Assembly (NCBI GenBank): GCA_014656495.1
Contig: BNCN01000005.1
Span: 434,001 to 498,000 of the forward strand
Reading direction: 5' to 3'
Length of the DNA: 64,000 bases
From: Comamonas sp. KCTC 72670
Lineage (GTDB): Bacteria > Myxococcota > Myxococcia > Myxococcales > Myxococcaceae
Each line of letters opens with the position of its first letter. Position 1 is the stretch's first letter. The notes under the pieces were generated by a model. That model worked only from the letters and a program-made list of their open reading frames with translations. It was not told where the DNA came from and made no database searches. Shown here piece after piece: positions 7,663 through 14,890 of the stretch. The position numbers and the translations under genes are program-made.

Positions 7663-8007
7663 TCAGAGTTCGGACTCGAAGGCGGCACGGACTCTCTTGG
7701 TGAGGTCCGCGCCGCACGCCTCGACGACGTGGGACTGGTATTGCGCTGCAGCCTCCGCGGAATCGAAGTCACCGTCCGGAGCCCACGCCTTGCTGGCGCA
7801 GTCGGCCGCCACCAAGCGCTGCAGGCAGGTCGTCTCGCCGGGACTCCAGTCGTCATACTTGGATGCCGAGACCTGGACTGCGGCCCGGTCCTGGCAGTCC
7901 ATCGACTCCTGCGCCCTACGGTGCTGGAGGGCGGTGAACCGGCTGGGCGGCGCGCTCGCGCACCCGGCCACCGCCACCACACACAGCATCATCAATATGC
8001 ATCGCAT
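7663..8007 (-). CDS. Small phage-type lipoprotein (114 aa)
   Basis: The ATG at 8007 gives a short signal peptide with lipobox VAGC at about residues 12-15; the longer frame to 8091 only adds a basic extension. The mature part is rich in acidic residues and cysteines (MDCQDR, TTCLQRL, ADCASKAW, VEACGADL), suggesting disulfides in the periplasm. It follows another exported protein gene and could belong to a lysis or envelope-modifying set (Rz1-like spanins are also small lipoproteins), but nothing proves that. Confidence 0.6.
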   Translation of the reverse strand: MRCILMMLCVVAVAGCASAPPSRFTALQHRRAQESMDCQDRAAVQVSASKYDDWSPGETTCLQRLVAADCASKAWAPDGDFDSAEAAAQYQSHVVEACGADLTKRVRAAFESEL

Positions 8008-8055
8008 CGTCTTCACTCCAGCGGCAGGGCCGCGACTTCGGGGAAGGGGGGAGAC

Positions 8056-8088
8056 AGCGCGGGCAGCCGAGGACGCACTGCCCGCGCT
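8056..8088 (-). terminator. Strong hairpin after the secreted-protein gene
   Basis: Perfect 11-bp inverted repeat AGCGCGGGCAG / CTGCCCGCGCT with an 11-base loop, placed between the stop of the 222-aa exported protein (8153) and the lipoprotein start (8007). A second hairpin, TGCTGGG / CCCAGCA, lies at 8119-8140. Neither is followed by a clear T run on the minus strand, so they may be attenuators or RNA-stabilising stems rather than full terminators. Confidence 0.5.
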
Positions 8089-8152
8089 CACGTCACTGCG
8101 AGGAGGGGAGGGACTGCGTGCTGGGCGAGTGGGCCCAGCAGTGGGGCGCCGG

Positions 8153-8821
8153 CTACGTTGCGCAGTCCGGGCGGCAGTCCTTGCGGAGGAACAGGCGGGG
8201 GTCGATGATCGGCACGCTCATGCCGGTGGCGGGCACGGCTGCTCCGGCTCGGGCGGGCAGGGCCTTGAGGAAGTCCTGGATGGCCCCCGCCAAGCGACCG
8301 AAGTGGCCGAGCAGCTCCTCGTCTTGCGCGAGGGCTTGGCGGGCCTTCTTGGAGCGCTCGTACTCCTCCAGGTAGCGCAACCCGAGGTTCTTCTCGCGGG
8401 TCCGATAGCCAGGGCCTTCACCGGGGTCGGAGCAAAACTCGTTCGCCTTCTTCCGCGCCTTGCCCGGGGCATCGACCAGCCACTGCGTCAGCTCACGATT
8501 CTGCGCCTTTGCCCTCACTTGGGCGGCCTTGAGCGACTCGTCCGCGAGGTCGGCTATTTTCTGCCAGACGGCGCACTTCAACCCCTTCCAATCCATCGGC
8601 TCTCCGACCTTCTTCTGCAGCTCCTCGTTCTGGGACATGAGCTCGACCCAGCGGGTGGCGCCGTCGCGCCACTCCTTCCAAAACTGGCCGCCCTCCTTGA
8701 GCGGCAGGCCCACGACCTCGCCCGACTTGGGGAGCATCCGCATCAGCTCCGCCTTGTCGGCGGCAGGGGCGGCGGTGGTGAACAACAGGCAGACGAGTAG
8801 CGCGGCGTGAGTCAAACGCAT
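8153..8821 (-). CDS. Exported helical protein (222 aa)
   Basis: N-terminal Sec signal peptide (hydrophobic LLVCLLFTTA, cleavage likely after APA). The mature protein is charged and helical with stretches such as ELMSQNEELQKKV and YLEEYERSKKARQALAQ, and four cysteines (KCAVW, FCSDPG, DCRPDC). A GGAG lies about nine bases before the ATG. Its position just ahead of a small lipoprotein makes a lysis or envelope role possible. The family was not recognised. Confidence 0.6.
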   Translation of the reverse strand: MRLTHAALLVCLLFTTAAPAADKAELMRMLPKSGEVVGLPLKEGGQFWKEWRDGATRWVELMSQNEELQKKVGEPMDWKGLKCAVWQKIADLADESLKAAQVRAKAQNRELTQWLVDAPGKARKKANEFCSDPGEGPGYRTREKNLGLRYLEEYERSKKARQALAQDEELLGHFGRLAGAIQDFLKALPARAGAAVPATGMSVPIIDPRLFLRKDCRPDCAT

Positions 8822-9101
8822 TGGTACGGCTCCGTGTTTGGGTTTGCTTCGGGGGGACTGCTGCTACGTGAGAAAGGTGCGGCGCCCAGCAGGGCGGGGG
8901 GGACTCCCTGCCGGGCACCGCCGGCGCCTCCATGGCGCCGTGAAGGACTGCACCGCCGTGCCCTATGCGCGGCGGTTGCGATGGAGGACGGGGGCCGTCC
9001 GCCACCGCGTGAAGACTCCGCCCGAGAGGGCACGGAGCGCCGCCTGATGGGAGGCGGCTGCGCGGGGTGGCACCGGGGCCGCGGTGCCGTCGCGCGAACT
9101 G
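8822..9101. other. 280-bp stretch without a convincing gene
   Basis: The frames here are basic, proline/arginine-rich shadows without recognisable domains. The segment holds GC-rich palindromes (for example GGCGCC-tccat-GGCGCC near 8935) that could be terminator or processing stems between two minus-strand transcription units. No AT-rich promoter was recognised. Confidence 0.4.
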
Positions 9102-9332
9102 CTAGCCGTCGTGCAGGCCCCACCCGCAAATCTTCCGCCCACCCGACAGCAACCATGGAGCGCCGCAGTGGCAGCGTTCCGAGGCGGAGACGACGGGCTC
9201 AGGAGGCGGCTCCGGCGCCGTGCCCTGTAGCTTCGCCAGCGCATGGAGGTACTCCGCTCGGGTGGCGCGGTGCCGGGCCAACTCCGGAGTGACCTTGGGC
9301 GTGCGCCGGATGCTCCGGCTCGTGTGTCTCAT
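9102..9332 (-). CDS. Small protein with C-terminal Cys/His cluster (76 aa)
   Basis: The ATG at 9332 overlaps the stop of the preceding gene (ATGA). The N-terminus is basic (RHTSRSIRRTPKV), followed by a helix and a proline spacer. The C-terminus carries CHCG and ICGWGLH, a possible minimal metal site. Its size and Cys pattern resemble the other zinc-binding miniproteins of the element. Function unknown. Confidence 0.5.
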   Translation of the reverse strand: MRHTSRSIRRTPKVTPELARHRATRAEYLHALAKLQGTAPEPPPEPVVSASERCHCGAPWLLSGGRKICGWGLHDG

Positions 9333-9544
9333 TCGTCCCACCGCTCTCCGGCCGCCTGCTCTGCGCAGCGCATCAGTTCCCTCAACTCCGCTTCGACTGC
9401 CGCCTCCTCAGAAGGGGCGTCGTCCCACTCGACGTCTCGCCACCTGTGCAGCCCTGCATGCCCGTCCTCGCGCTCGCAGAGGACGAAGCTCCGCTCCGGG
9501 TGCTCCGCGTAGCTGTGACAGAGGTATCCGTTATTGGCTGTCAT
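9329..9544 (-). CDS. Small acidic hypothetical protein (71 aa)
   Basis: The start is fixed at the ATG at 9544 by GGAGGG four to five bases upstream, rather than the ATG 24 bp earlier. The product begins TANNGYLCHSYAEHPER, contains VLCEREDGH and HRWRDVEW, and ends in a very acidic helix with one cysteine. The Cys/His residues near the N-terminus could bind metal. It is coupled by ATGA to the gene downstream. Confidence 0.55.
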   Translation of the reverse strand: MTANNGYLCHSYAEHPERSFVLCEREDGHAGLHRWRDVEWDDAPSEEAAVEAELRELMRCAEQAAGERWDE

Positions 9545-9592
9545 TGACCCTCCGAGGTTCAATGACACTTGCTGTACCTCTGGTGTCTGACT

Positions 9593-9955
9593 TTACGGCT
9601 CGCCCGCGTTCGCCTTCGCGACGCCGGTTGCCCAGTGCGCCGTCCGGGCGTGCCACAGCTCGCAGGAGAGGGCGAACCTCAGCGCGCGCTCCTCATTGGC
9701 CAGCTCCGCGAGGGCCAGTTCGCAGCGCACCGCCGCGCGGTGCAGCTCGCGCCAGTGGTCCTGGACCTCCGGTGAGATGGCGGGCGCGAGCCGCGCCAGC
9801 GCCTCCGCTGCCTCTCGCTGCGCGGTGTCGGCCTCGGCTTTGCGCGCGGGGAGGGCGCGGGCCTCCGAGATGCACTGAGGGATGTGCTCGGCCTCGCCCT
9901 CCCGCCAGTACGGCGCCAGGCGCTCCAGCCGGTCGCACAAGTCGTCGAGCGTCAT
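9593..9955 (-). CDS. Helical hypothetical protein (120 aa)
   Basis: The ATG at 9955 overlaps the stop of the upstream gene (ATGA). The protein is almost entirely alpha-helical and alanine/glutamate-rich (LDDLCDRLERLAPYW, then EADTAQREAAEALARL and AVRCELALAELANEERAL), with coiled-coil character and no membrane or metal motif. Its large in-frame upstream extension is arginine-rich noise and is left out. Likely a phage early accessory protein; no family recognised. Confidence 0.55.
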   Translation of the reverse strand: MTLDDLCDRLERLAPYWREGEAEHIPQCISEARALPARKAEADTAQREAAEALARLAPAISPEVQDHWRELHRAAVRCELALAELANEERALRFALSCELWHARTAHWATGVAKANAGEP

Positions 9956-10143
9956 CGCCCACCACCGAGCGCGGCCGTGCGGAGCCGCTCGAGCGCGGCG
10001 GCGTACGGGGCCACCTCGCAGTTGCAGGTGCCGCGCTGGCGGGACGGGCACGTGTCGGGGTGCCACATGACGTCCACGAGCCCGCGCAGCAGGGCGACGT
10101 CGGTCTCCACCTGCCCAGTCCCCACCGGAGCCTTGCCCGTCAT
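9952..10143 (-). CDS. Cys-containing miniprotein (63 aa)
   Basis: Short gene with ATGA overlaps at both ends. After an N-terminal helix (VETDVALLRGLVDVMW) come HPDTCPS, then GTCNCEV, giving a compact H-x3-C-x6-C-x-C set that could bind a metal. The rest is helical. Evidence for it is the operon architecture plus a coherent amino acid pattern. Confidence 0.5.
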   Translation of the reverse strand: MTGKAPVGTGQVETDVALLRGLVDVMWHPDTCPSRQRGTCNCEVAPYAAALERLRTAALGGGR

Positions 10144-10652
10144 CGCGCCGCCTCGCGGCCCAGCGGGCGGTGCGCGCGGTACACGCGGCGCCAGGCGGGG
10201 TAGGCGAGGCGCCACGCGAGGCCGAGGGCACCCAGCCACCCGAAGGCCAGCGCGAGGCCGGCGAGTCCCAGCCAGGGCAAGAGGGTGCGGAGCTGCTCGG
10301 CGCGCGGCGAGCACTCCACACGCACCGGCTCGCGCCCCTCCGCCTCGGCCTGCTCGCGCTCCCGGGCGCTGATGGAGTCCAGCTCGGCACCTACCAGCAG
10401 GGCGACGATGGACACGGACAGCCCGGCCACCTTCACCAGCGCCTCGGGTAGCGGGGCCGCGCCCAGCGTCGCGTGGTGCTCGGCCACCGTGGCGCCCATG
10501 AGGAGGGCGCCGTACACAGCGCGCTCGACCATCCAGGTCCGCACCCCGGCGCGCTCGGCGCGAGCCTCGAGGGCCAGCAGCGCGCGCCGCGCCCAGTGCT
10601 TCGCGGGCCCCCGGGTCTCGATGATTTGGCAAAGCTCCGCCAGCAGCGTCAT
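10140..10652 (-). CDS. Membrane protein with two hydrophobic segments (170 aa)
   Basis: Begins with the ATG at 10652 behind AGGAGG. The N-terminal 60 residues are helical and basic. Hydrophobic segments lie at about residues 70-92 (VKVAGLSVSIVALLVGA) and 127-150 (WLGLAGLALAFGWLGAL), separated by a charged loop. The topology resembles small phage membrane proteins, including some holins, but the protein is longer than most holins and no family signature was seen. It leads a three-gene chain with ATGA junctions. Confidence 0.55.
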   Translation of the reverse strand: MTLLAELCQIIETRGPAKHWARRALLALEARAERAGVRTWMVERAVYGALLMGATVAEHHATLGAAPLPEALVKVAGLSVSIVALLVGAELDSISAREREQAEAEGREPVRVECSPRAEQLRTLLPWLGLAGLALAFGWLGALGLAWRLAYPAWRRVYRAHRPLGREAAR

Positions 10653-10710
10653 GAACGCCTCCTGCAGCTTGAAGTGGGGTGGGGGGCCGGATGCGCTCCG
10701 GCAGGCGGGC

Positions 10711-10735
10711 GGGCCCCGCGTCGTGCGCGGGGCCC
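10711..10735 (-). terminator. GC-rich hairpin between two minus-strand genes
   Basis: Nine-bp perfect stem GGGCCCCGC / GCGGGGCCC with a 7-base loop directly after the stop of the gene at 10742. A second stem GCCGGA / TCCGGC lies at 10686-10702. There is no T run, so a terminator or mRNA-processing function is inferred from position. Confidence 0.5.
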
Positions 10736-10741
10736 GGGCGG

Positions 10742-11017
10742 CTACTGGGTGAAGGTGACGGTCCGTCCGTCCTCGGCGACCTCACCCATGGCGCTGCTCA
10801 TCGGCGCCTCGTCGAGCGCCCGGTCCGCGTTCTCCTTCGTGGCGAACTCGTGGCGCAGCCCGTCCAGCGCGCCGCGTTCCACCCTCTCCAGGACAACGTC
10901 CACCTCGCACTGCCGGCAGACGCCCATGCCCCCCCGGCTCGTTAGCGACGTGGCCGCCGCCGACGGCCGCTCCTCCATGCACTCACCGCACACGAAACCG
11001 CTCTGCTGCGTCTCCAT
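10742..11017 (-). CDS. Zinc-ribbon protein at the head of the leftward arm (91 aa)
   Basis: The ATG at 11017 (METQQSGF) is preceded by a G-rich stretch; the longer frame to 11137 is unconvincing. CGEC near residue 10 and CRQC near residue 34 make a zinc-binding pair. The C-terminal half is an acidic helix with a strand-like end (GRTVTFTQ). It is the first minus-strand gene after the divergent control region, where early or regulatory phage genes commonly sit. Confidence 0.6.
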   Translation of the reverse strand: METQQSGFVCGECMEERPSAAATSLTSRGGMGVCRQCEVDVVLERVERGALDGLRHEFATKENADRALDEAPMSSAMGEVAEDGRTVTFTQ

Positions 11018-11159
11018 GGTTGCCCCCTGCTCTGACCTGCGTGCCTCGGCGTCCTCGCTGGCCACCCAGCTCGCGCCCACCCAGCGCCCCTCTCCCTCCC
11101 GGGAGCCCCGTCCGTCCGCCGCTCCAACGAAGACCAATGTAGTCTTTCAGGTATATACG

Positions 11160-11198
11160 CGCAAGTTATTTGCGAAGTATGTATCGCATGGTGCTATT
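11160..11198 (+). promoter_or_regulatory. Divergent control region with palindrome and possible promoter
   Basis: An AT-rich island between divergent genes holds the inverted repeat CGCAA-gttat-TTGCG (11160-11174). A possible promoter for the rightward arm uses TTGCGA (11170-11175) and GCTATT (11193-11198) with a 17-base spacer; the -10 match is poor. The palindrome overlaps the -35 box, as expected for a repressor operator, but no repressor gene was identified in the window. Confidence 0.4.
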
Positions 11199-11253
11199 CT
11201 TGGTCGAATCAGGTGGTTGCCATGGACGCAGCCGCCCACATAAGGAGAGAGCC

Positions 11254-11619
11254 ATGGCCGTGGCGGTAGCCACCCGACGACTGGAGGCCGTCCCTATGGG
11301 ACTGATGGATAAGCCGGACCCAATGGAGGAACTGGAGCGCCAGTTAATGCTCGACACGGTGCGCAACTGGCGGAAGCTGGAGTACATCGCAGATGTCCTG
11401 GCCGGCCGAGGCGTCAAGTCCCCCATCAACCGCAAGCCGGTGACGAAGATGGACGTCAGCCGCGACTTCCACTCCGAGGGCATCAAGGTGTGGGAGTCGA
11501 TGGAGGGAAAGATCTCGGACGCGATGTTGGAGGAGTGGGCTCGCGCCAAGGAGGCGGAGAAAGCCAAGAAGGCGGTGGCGAAGAAGAAGGCAGCCACCAA
11601 GAAGGGCGGGGCGCGGTGA
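11254..11619 (+). CDS. Small protein with Lys/Ala-rich C-terminal tail (121 aa)
   Basis: The ATG at 11254 has AAGGAGAG upstream. It is the first gene of the rightward arm. The core is helical (EELERQLMLDTVRNWRKLEYIADVL) and the last 25 residues are a basic tail (AKKAVAKKKAATKKGG) of the kind seen in nucleic-acid-binding proteins. Its stop overlaps the GTG start of the next gene (GTGA). It may act as a DNA-binding or regulatory protein of the element; no known domain was recognised. Confidence 0.65.
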   Translation: MAVAVATRRLEAVPMGLMDKPDPMEELERQLMLDTVRNWRKLEYIADVLAGRGVKSPINRKPVTKMDVSRDFHSEGIKVWESMEGKISDAMLEEWARAKEAEKAKKAVAKKKAATKKGGAR

Positions 11620-12392
11620 GCGCGCCTGGCCCGTACCGCGGGCCGCGGGTTCGCGGCCTGCCCGAATGCGCGGGGCGCGTCTACCTGTCACGTGGTGACG
11701 ATGGTCAGCCTGCGTTGTTGCAGGTTGGTACCGGTGAAACGCCACACCTGCAGTTGGAGCCGGTGCAGGTCCTCGTTACTGCCCTCCCCGCTCCCGGTGG
11801 CGTCGCAGTTGAGGTTCAGGGGGGGCCGCACGCTCAAGGGCGTTCTCCCGAGTCTGTTCTTGATGTGCTCGAACAGGCAGCCGACCTCATCGAGCATGTG
11901 GGTCGACATCCGTCGGTGGCCGCACACCTATCGAAGGTACATCCGCCAAAGCGCCCTACCGCTCCCCGGGGGTGGGCGCGCCAGAGGCCGTGGGCGTCGC
12001 TCGCCATATCGGTGGGACTTGCCATACTCGTCATGCCCACGGCCACACCGGAGGACGAGCCGCACCCGGCACCAATGCACGAGGAGTACACGTGGGATGT
12101 ACCGGCGACTCCGAAACGTGTCGCCTTCACGGACATCGTGCATGGGAGCTCGACGCCCGAGCCCTGGAGTGTTCGCAAGCGCATCGTGATGCCTGACGGG
12201 CCGCTCGACGGGCAGGACACGCCGCCGTGCCCCAACGGGTATGTAGTCATCCGCGGGGGCTGTTGGGCTGAGTTGAAGCAGAAGGCTCCGAACTGCCCAG
12301 ACCGCTCTGTTGAGCACAAGGGGAACTGCTACCTGCCCATAAAGGGTGAGCGTCCCGTGCCAATGAGCATCGGCAGGGAGCGCGCTCGGTGA
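11616..12392 (+). CDS. Membrane-anchored protein resembling the ectodomain of myxobacterial Ser/Thr kinases (258 aa)
   Basis: The GTG at 11616 overlaps the previous stop. The first 125 residues are soluble (GDDGQPALLQVGTGE, VLDVLEQAADLIEHV). A single membrane span (about residues 128-145, ASLAISVGLAILVMP) is followed by a linker and a Cys-containing C-terminus: PCPNGYVVIRGGCWAEL, then NCPD and HKGNCYLPI. Paired G-x-CW and G-x-CY motifs of this kind occur at the C-termini of many myxobacterial serine/threonine kinases. No kinase catalytic motifs are present here. Possibly a decoy or regulator carried by the element; function is inference. Confidence 0.65.
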   Translation: MSAPGPYRGPRVRGLPECAGRVYLSRGDDGQPALLQVGTGETPHLQLEPVQVLVTALPAPGGVAVEVQGGPHAQGRSPESVLDVLEQAADLIEHVGRHPSVAAHLSKVHPPKRPTAPRGWARQRPWASLAISVGLAILVMPTATPEDEPHPAPMHEEYTWDVPATPKRVAFTDIVHGSSTPEPWSVRKRIVMPDGPLDGQDTPPCPNGYVVIRGGCWAELKQKAPNCPDRSVEHKGNCYLPIKGERPVPMSIGRERAR

Positions 12393-13174
12393 GTCCCCGT
12401 GAGGCATCTCGTCCTAGGCGCCTTTTCCCCGTCGCGACCGTCTCTCAGTCGCACGACCGCACGACGGGGCCCGGACACCTGCTGTCTGAGGGCCGTCCGC
12501 GCCGCGCTTAGTGGGGCGCTGCATGGGAGTGTTAGCGACACCAGGCGCAGCAGCGACGTCATGTTGGTGGCGACTGACCGGGAGTGGCCGTTAGCCGGGG
12601 AAGACTTGACAACCTCCCGTCCCAAGGGGCACCTTGGGTGAAGTTCCTCGCTGAAGCGGTACGTTCAGGCAGCGAGCATCCAATAGCTTCGGAAGAGCAG
12701 GGGCCGCACCAGTGCGCTGGACGGCTTTTGCTCCGGCACCCGGCGGCGGTTCCTGAACGACGACGCCGGCGTGCTGTTTTCGAGGTGGCCCGCCGTGCCC
12801 GCCCAGCTCCCTAGAGCATCGAGCCGAGACGCAGGGCACGGCGTGCCTCCATCACCTCAGTCCAGACGTGAGACACCGATCCATAACGGTGGATGCCTGC
12901 CATTGAATGGCGCTCGCAACGCTCTCTCGTCCGTGTCTCAGAGTGAAATCGCGCCACTCGGGAGAGATGCTCGAATCGGGTATCTGTCGACAGACGCAAG
13001 GAGCGCGCGCAACGCATCAGGTGCAAGCGCTGGCGATATATTGAAGTGGCGTCTGTGTTTTATTAGAGTGCCGAATGACCGTCTCTGGAGGGGGAACGGG
13101 AACGGTTGGACTCCAGTCGTTGGCAACGTCCGTGCATTGGCCCATGCGCGGTTCAGTAGCGGGGGAATCTGGTG
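12393..13174. other. 782-bp stretch without a convincing gene
   Basis: The segment between the kinase-ectodomain-like gene and the excisionase-like gene has no frame with clear protein character. The only long plus frame (12771-13175) is low-complexity and lacks a ribosome binding site. It holds a 12-bp palindrome TCTGTCGACAGA (12983-12994) and a short inverted repeat ATCCA-taacgg-TGGAT near 12880, and an AT-richer patch (TTTTATTAG) around 13055 that may contain the promoter for the integration genes. Confidence 0.4.
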
Positions 13175-13429
13175 ATGGGCAACTGCGACGGGAACGACGC
13201 TCCTCTTACGCCTCGGCTTTCTGTTGTGCGCGGGGAAGAGCTTGCTCCGCCGACTGAGGACGGGCTGTGGACCGTTGATGATGTCTGCGCCTACCTGAAA
13301 ATGGGGTCCACGTGGGTGCGTTCTAAGACGGCGTCCGGCGAACTGCCATGCCTCAAGCTGGGGCGGAGCGTGCGGTATAGCCCTGCGGCCATCAAAGAGT
13401 GGGTGGAGCAGCAGGGGCGGGGGCGCTGA
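13175..13429 (+). CDS. Excisionase-like helix-turn-helix protein (84 aa)
   Basis: The C-terminal 50 residues are a MerR-like excisionase HTH: LWTVDDVCAYLKMG, then WVRSKTASGELPCLKLG and VRYSPAAIKEWVEQ, the usual order of recognition helix, basic wing and final helix. Such proteins bind attachment-site DNA and steer phage integrases toward excision, or serve as regulators. The stop abuts the ATG of the integrase gene. The N-terminal 30 residues have no clear domain. Both GTG 13172 and ATG 13175 could start it. Confidence 0.75.
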   Translation: MGNCDGNDAPLTPRLSVVRGEELAPPTEDGLWTVDDVCAYLKMGSTWVRSKTASGELPCLKLGRSVRYSPAAIKEWVEQQGRGR

Positions 13430-14884
13430 ATGGCCCGCGTCTTCTTCCGGTACTCCGAAGAGGTGCTTGCCGCCCTCGCTGCCCAGTATGGCCTTGAGCG
13501 AAAAGGGCTCATTGGGGCGCTGCAGAAACGCGAGGAGGCGGGCGAGAAGGTCGTCTGGCCTCGCCAGGAAGCCCCCTCCAATGGGACGTGGTACCTCGAT
13601 TACCGCGACGCTGCGAAGGCTCGCCAGCAACCGTCGGTGACTGCGCGGACGAAGAGCGAGGCGGAGAAGAGGCTTCGCGACGCACTGAACGACACGGATG
13701 ACGCGAAGGCTGGGCGGCGCCCGATGCGCTTTCGGCCGACGCGCTTGAGCGAGGCTGCTGCTGAAATGCTCAAGCTTCGCGAGGGCACCCCGAGCTACGT
13801 CATGGACGAGTTGAACCTCCGTCTGCACGTGCTGCCGTTCGTAGGCAAGAAGTTCCTGACGGAACTTACCCCTGCTGACGTGGAGGAACTCGCTGCCCAG
13901 CTTTCGCGAGGGGGCAAGGGGCGGAAGCCGCTTTCGCCGGGATCGGTTCAGCAGGCCATCCGGCGCCTCGCATCGGTGTTCACCTGGGCGAAGAAGAAGA
14001 AGCTCTTCTTCGGCGATAGCCCGACGCGTGAGGCGAAGCGACCGAAGATACCGAAGCGACTCCCCAAGCGTCTGTCGGACGCACAGGTCGTCAAGCTCCT
14101 GTCAGAGTCGCGCCAGTGGCACGACCTCTTCTGGTTCGCTGCGACGACGGGCCTGCGAGAGGGCGAGTTGTGTGCACTCGAGTGGTCGGACCTGGTCCTC
14201 GATACGGACGAGCCCCACGCGGTGGTCGCCCGCAGCCACCGCTCGGACACCCCAAAGGACTTCGAGGAGCGGGTGGTGCCCATCCCGCGTGACGTAGCAA
14301 CGATGCTACGCCGCCGCCGTGACGCGGCGGTGAGCCGGTATGTCTGGCCGGGGGCCGACGGCGAAATGCAGCGGTGCGCCGACAGCGTCTACGGCGACGC
14401 CTTCAAAGAGGCTGCGGTGCGGGCGGGGCTTGTTCGTGGTTGGGCCCACCCGTGCAACTGTGGACACCAATTCTTCGCGCCCACACGTCGACCGCGTCGG
14501 TGCCCGAAGTGCCAGTCGACGGTGTTGCCCAAGGTTCTGCGTGGCGAGTTCACCTTTCGCCACCTACGCAGCACCTACGCAAGTGCCCTCGGCAACCCCG
14601 TCCTGGCTCAGAAGGCGCTGGGGCACTCGAACCTGAACACGACGATGGTCCACTACTACCAAGTCGACGCCGCGAAGGTTCGCGAGGCCGCCGATGTGCT
14701 CCCGTTCGCCATGGGCGCCGGGCGGCTGGCGGAGGTGGGACAAATGCGGGACAAATCCACGCAGCACAGCAGTCACGAAGAGAGGTCAACCATGCACGTC
14801 AGCGCCATTCCCCCTCTGTCGCCCTCTATTCAGGCCTTCGGCAGGTGGTCCCGCACGACGCCGAGCCAGTATTCCTTGCCGTAG
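13430..14884 (+). CDS. int: Tyrosine recombinase (phage integrase) with internal zinc ribbon
   Basis: Site-specific recombinase of the lambda-integrase family, 484 codons. A core-binding domain (about residues 105-195) precedes the catalytic domain with R243 (TTGLREGEL), probable K276, H378 and R380 (HLRST), H399 (LGHS) and the nucleophile Y409 or Y410 (TTMVHYY). Between the catalytic lysine and HxxR lies CNCGH...CPKC (residues 342-361), a likely zinc ribbon. The tail after about residue 440 has no family features and the last 55 bases are antisense to the end of the host thioredoxin-like gene. This mirrors phage Mx8, whose attP lies inside intP so integration changes the C-terminus. Confidence 0.9.
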   Translation: MARVFFRYSEEVLAALAAQYGLERKGLIGALQKREEAGEKVVWPRQEAPSNGTWYLDYRDAAKARQQPSVTARTKSEAEKRLRDALNDTDDAKAGRRPMRFRPTRLSEAAAEMLKLREGTPSYVMDELNLRLHVLPFVGKKFLTELTPADVEELAAQLSRGGKGRKPLSPGSVQQAIRRLASVFTWAKKKKLFFGDSPTREAKRPKIPKRLPKRLSDAQVVKLLSESRQWHDLFWFAATTGLREGELCALEWSDLVLDTDEPHAVVARSHRSDTPKDFEERVVPIPRDVATMLRRRRDAAVSRYVWPGADGEMQRCADSVYGDAFKEAAVRAGLVRGWAHPCNCGHQFFAPTRRPRRCPKCQSTVLPKVLRGEFTFRHLRSTYASALGNPVLAQKALGHSNLNTTMVHYYQVDAAKVREAADVLPFAMGAGRLAEVGQMRDKSTQHSSHEERSTMHVSAIPPLSPSIQAFGRWSRTTPSQYSLP

Positions 14885-14890
14885 TACTGG
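14760..14890. other. Probable attachment-site junction (attL/attR) region
   Basis: The integrase frame loses family features here and overlaps the 3' end of the thioredoxin-like gene, which appears complete. The simplest reading is that the core site lies in this interval and everything to the right is host DNA. The matching core repeat should be at the other end of the element, outside the window, so the crossover cannot be placed exactly. Confidence 0.5.

Noticed and set aside
5890..8208. 772-codon plus-strand frame across the prophage operon
   Set aside because: Arg/His-rich shadow over several minus-strand genes with ribosome binding sites and domains.
8153..8821. Reading this gene and the following lipoprotein as a certain Rz/Rz1 spanin pair
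   Set aside because: The first protein has a cleavable signal peptide rather than a membrane anchor and the genes do not overlap as spanin genes do; kept only as a possibility.
12983..12994. TCTGTCGACAGA palindrome as a LexA site
   Set aside because: LexA-type sites have the CTGT and ACAG arms about eight bases apart, and here only two bases separate them; no regulated gene starts close by.
12771..13175. 134-codon plus frame before the excisionase-like gene
   Set aside because: No ribosome binding site, mixed low-complexity composition and no hydrophobic core pattern.
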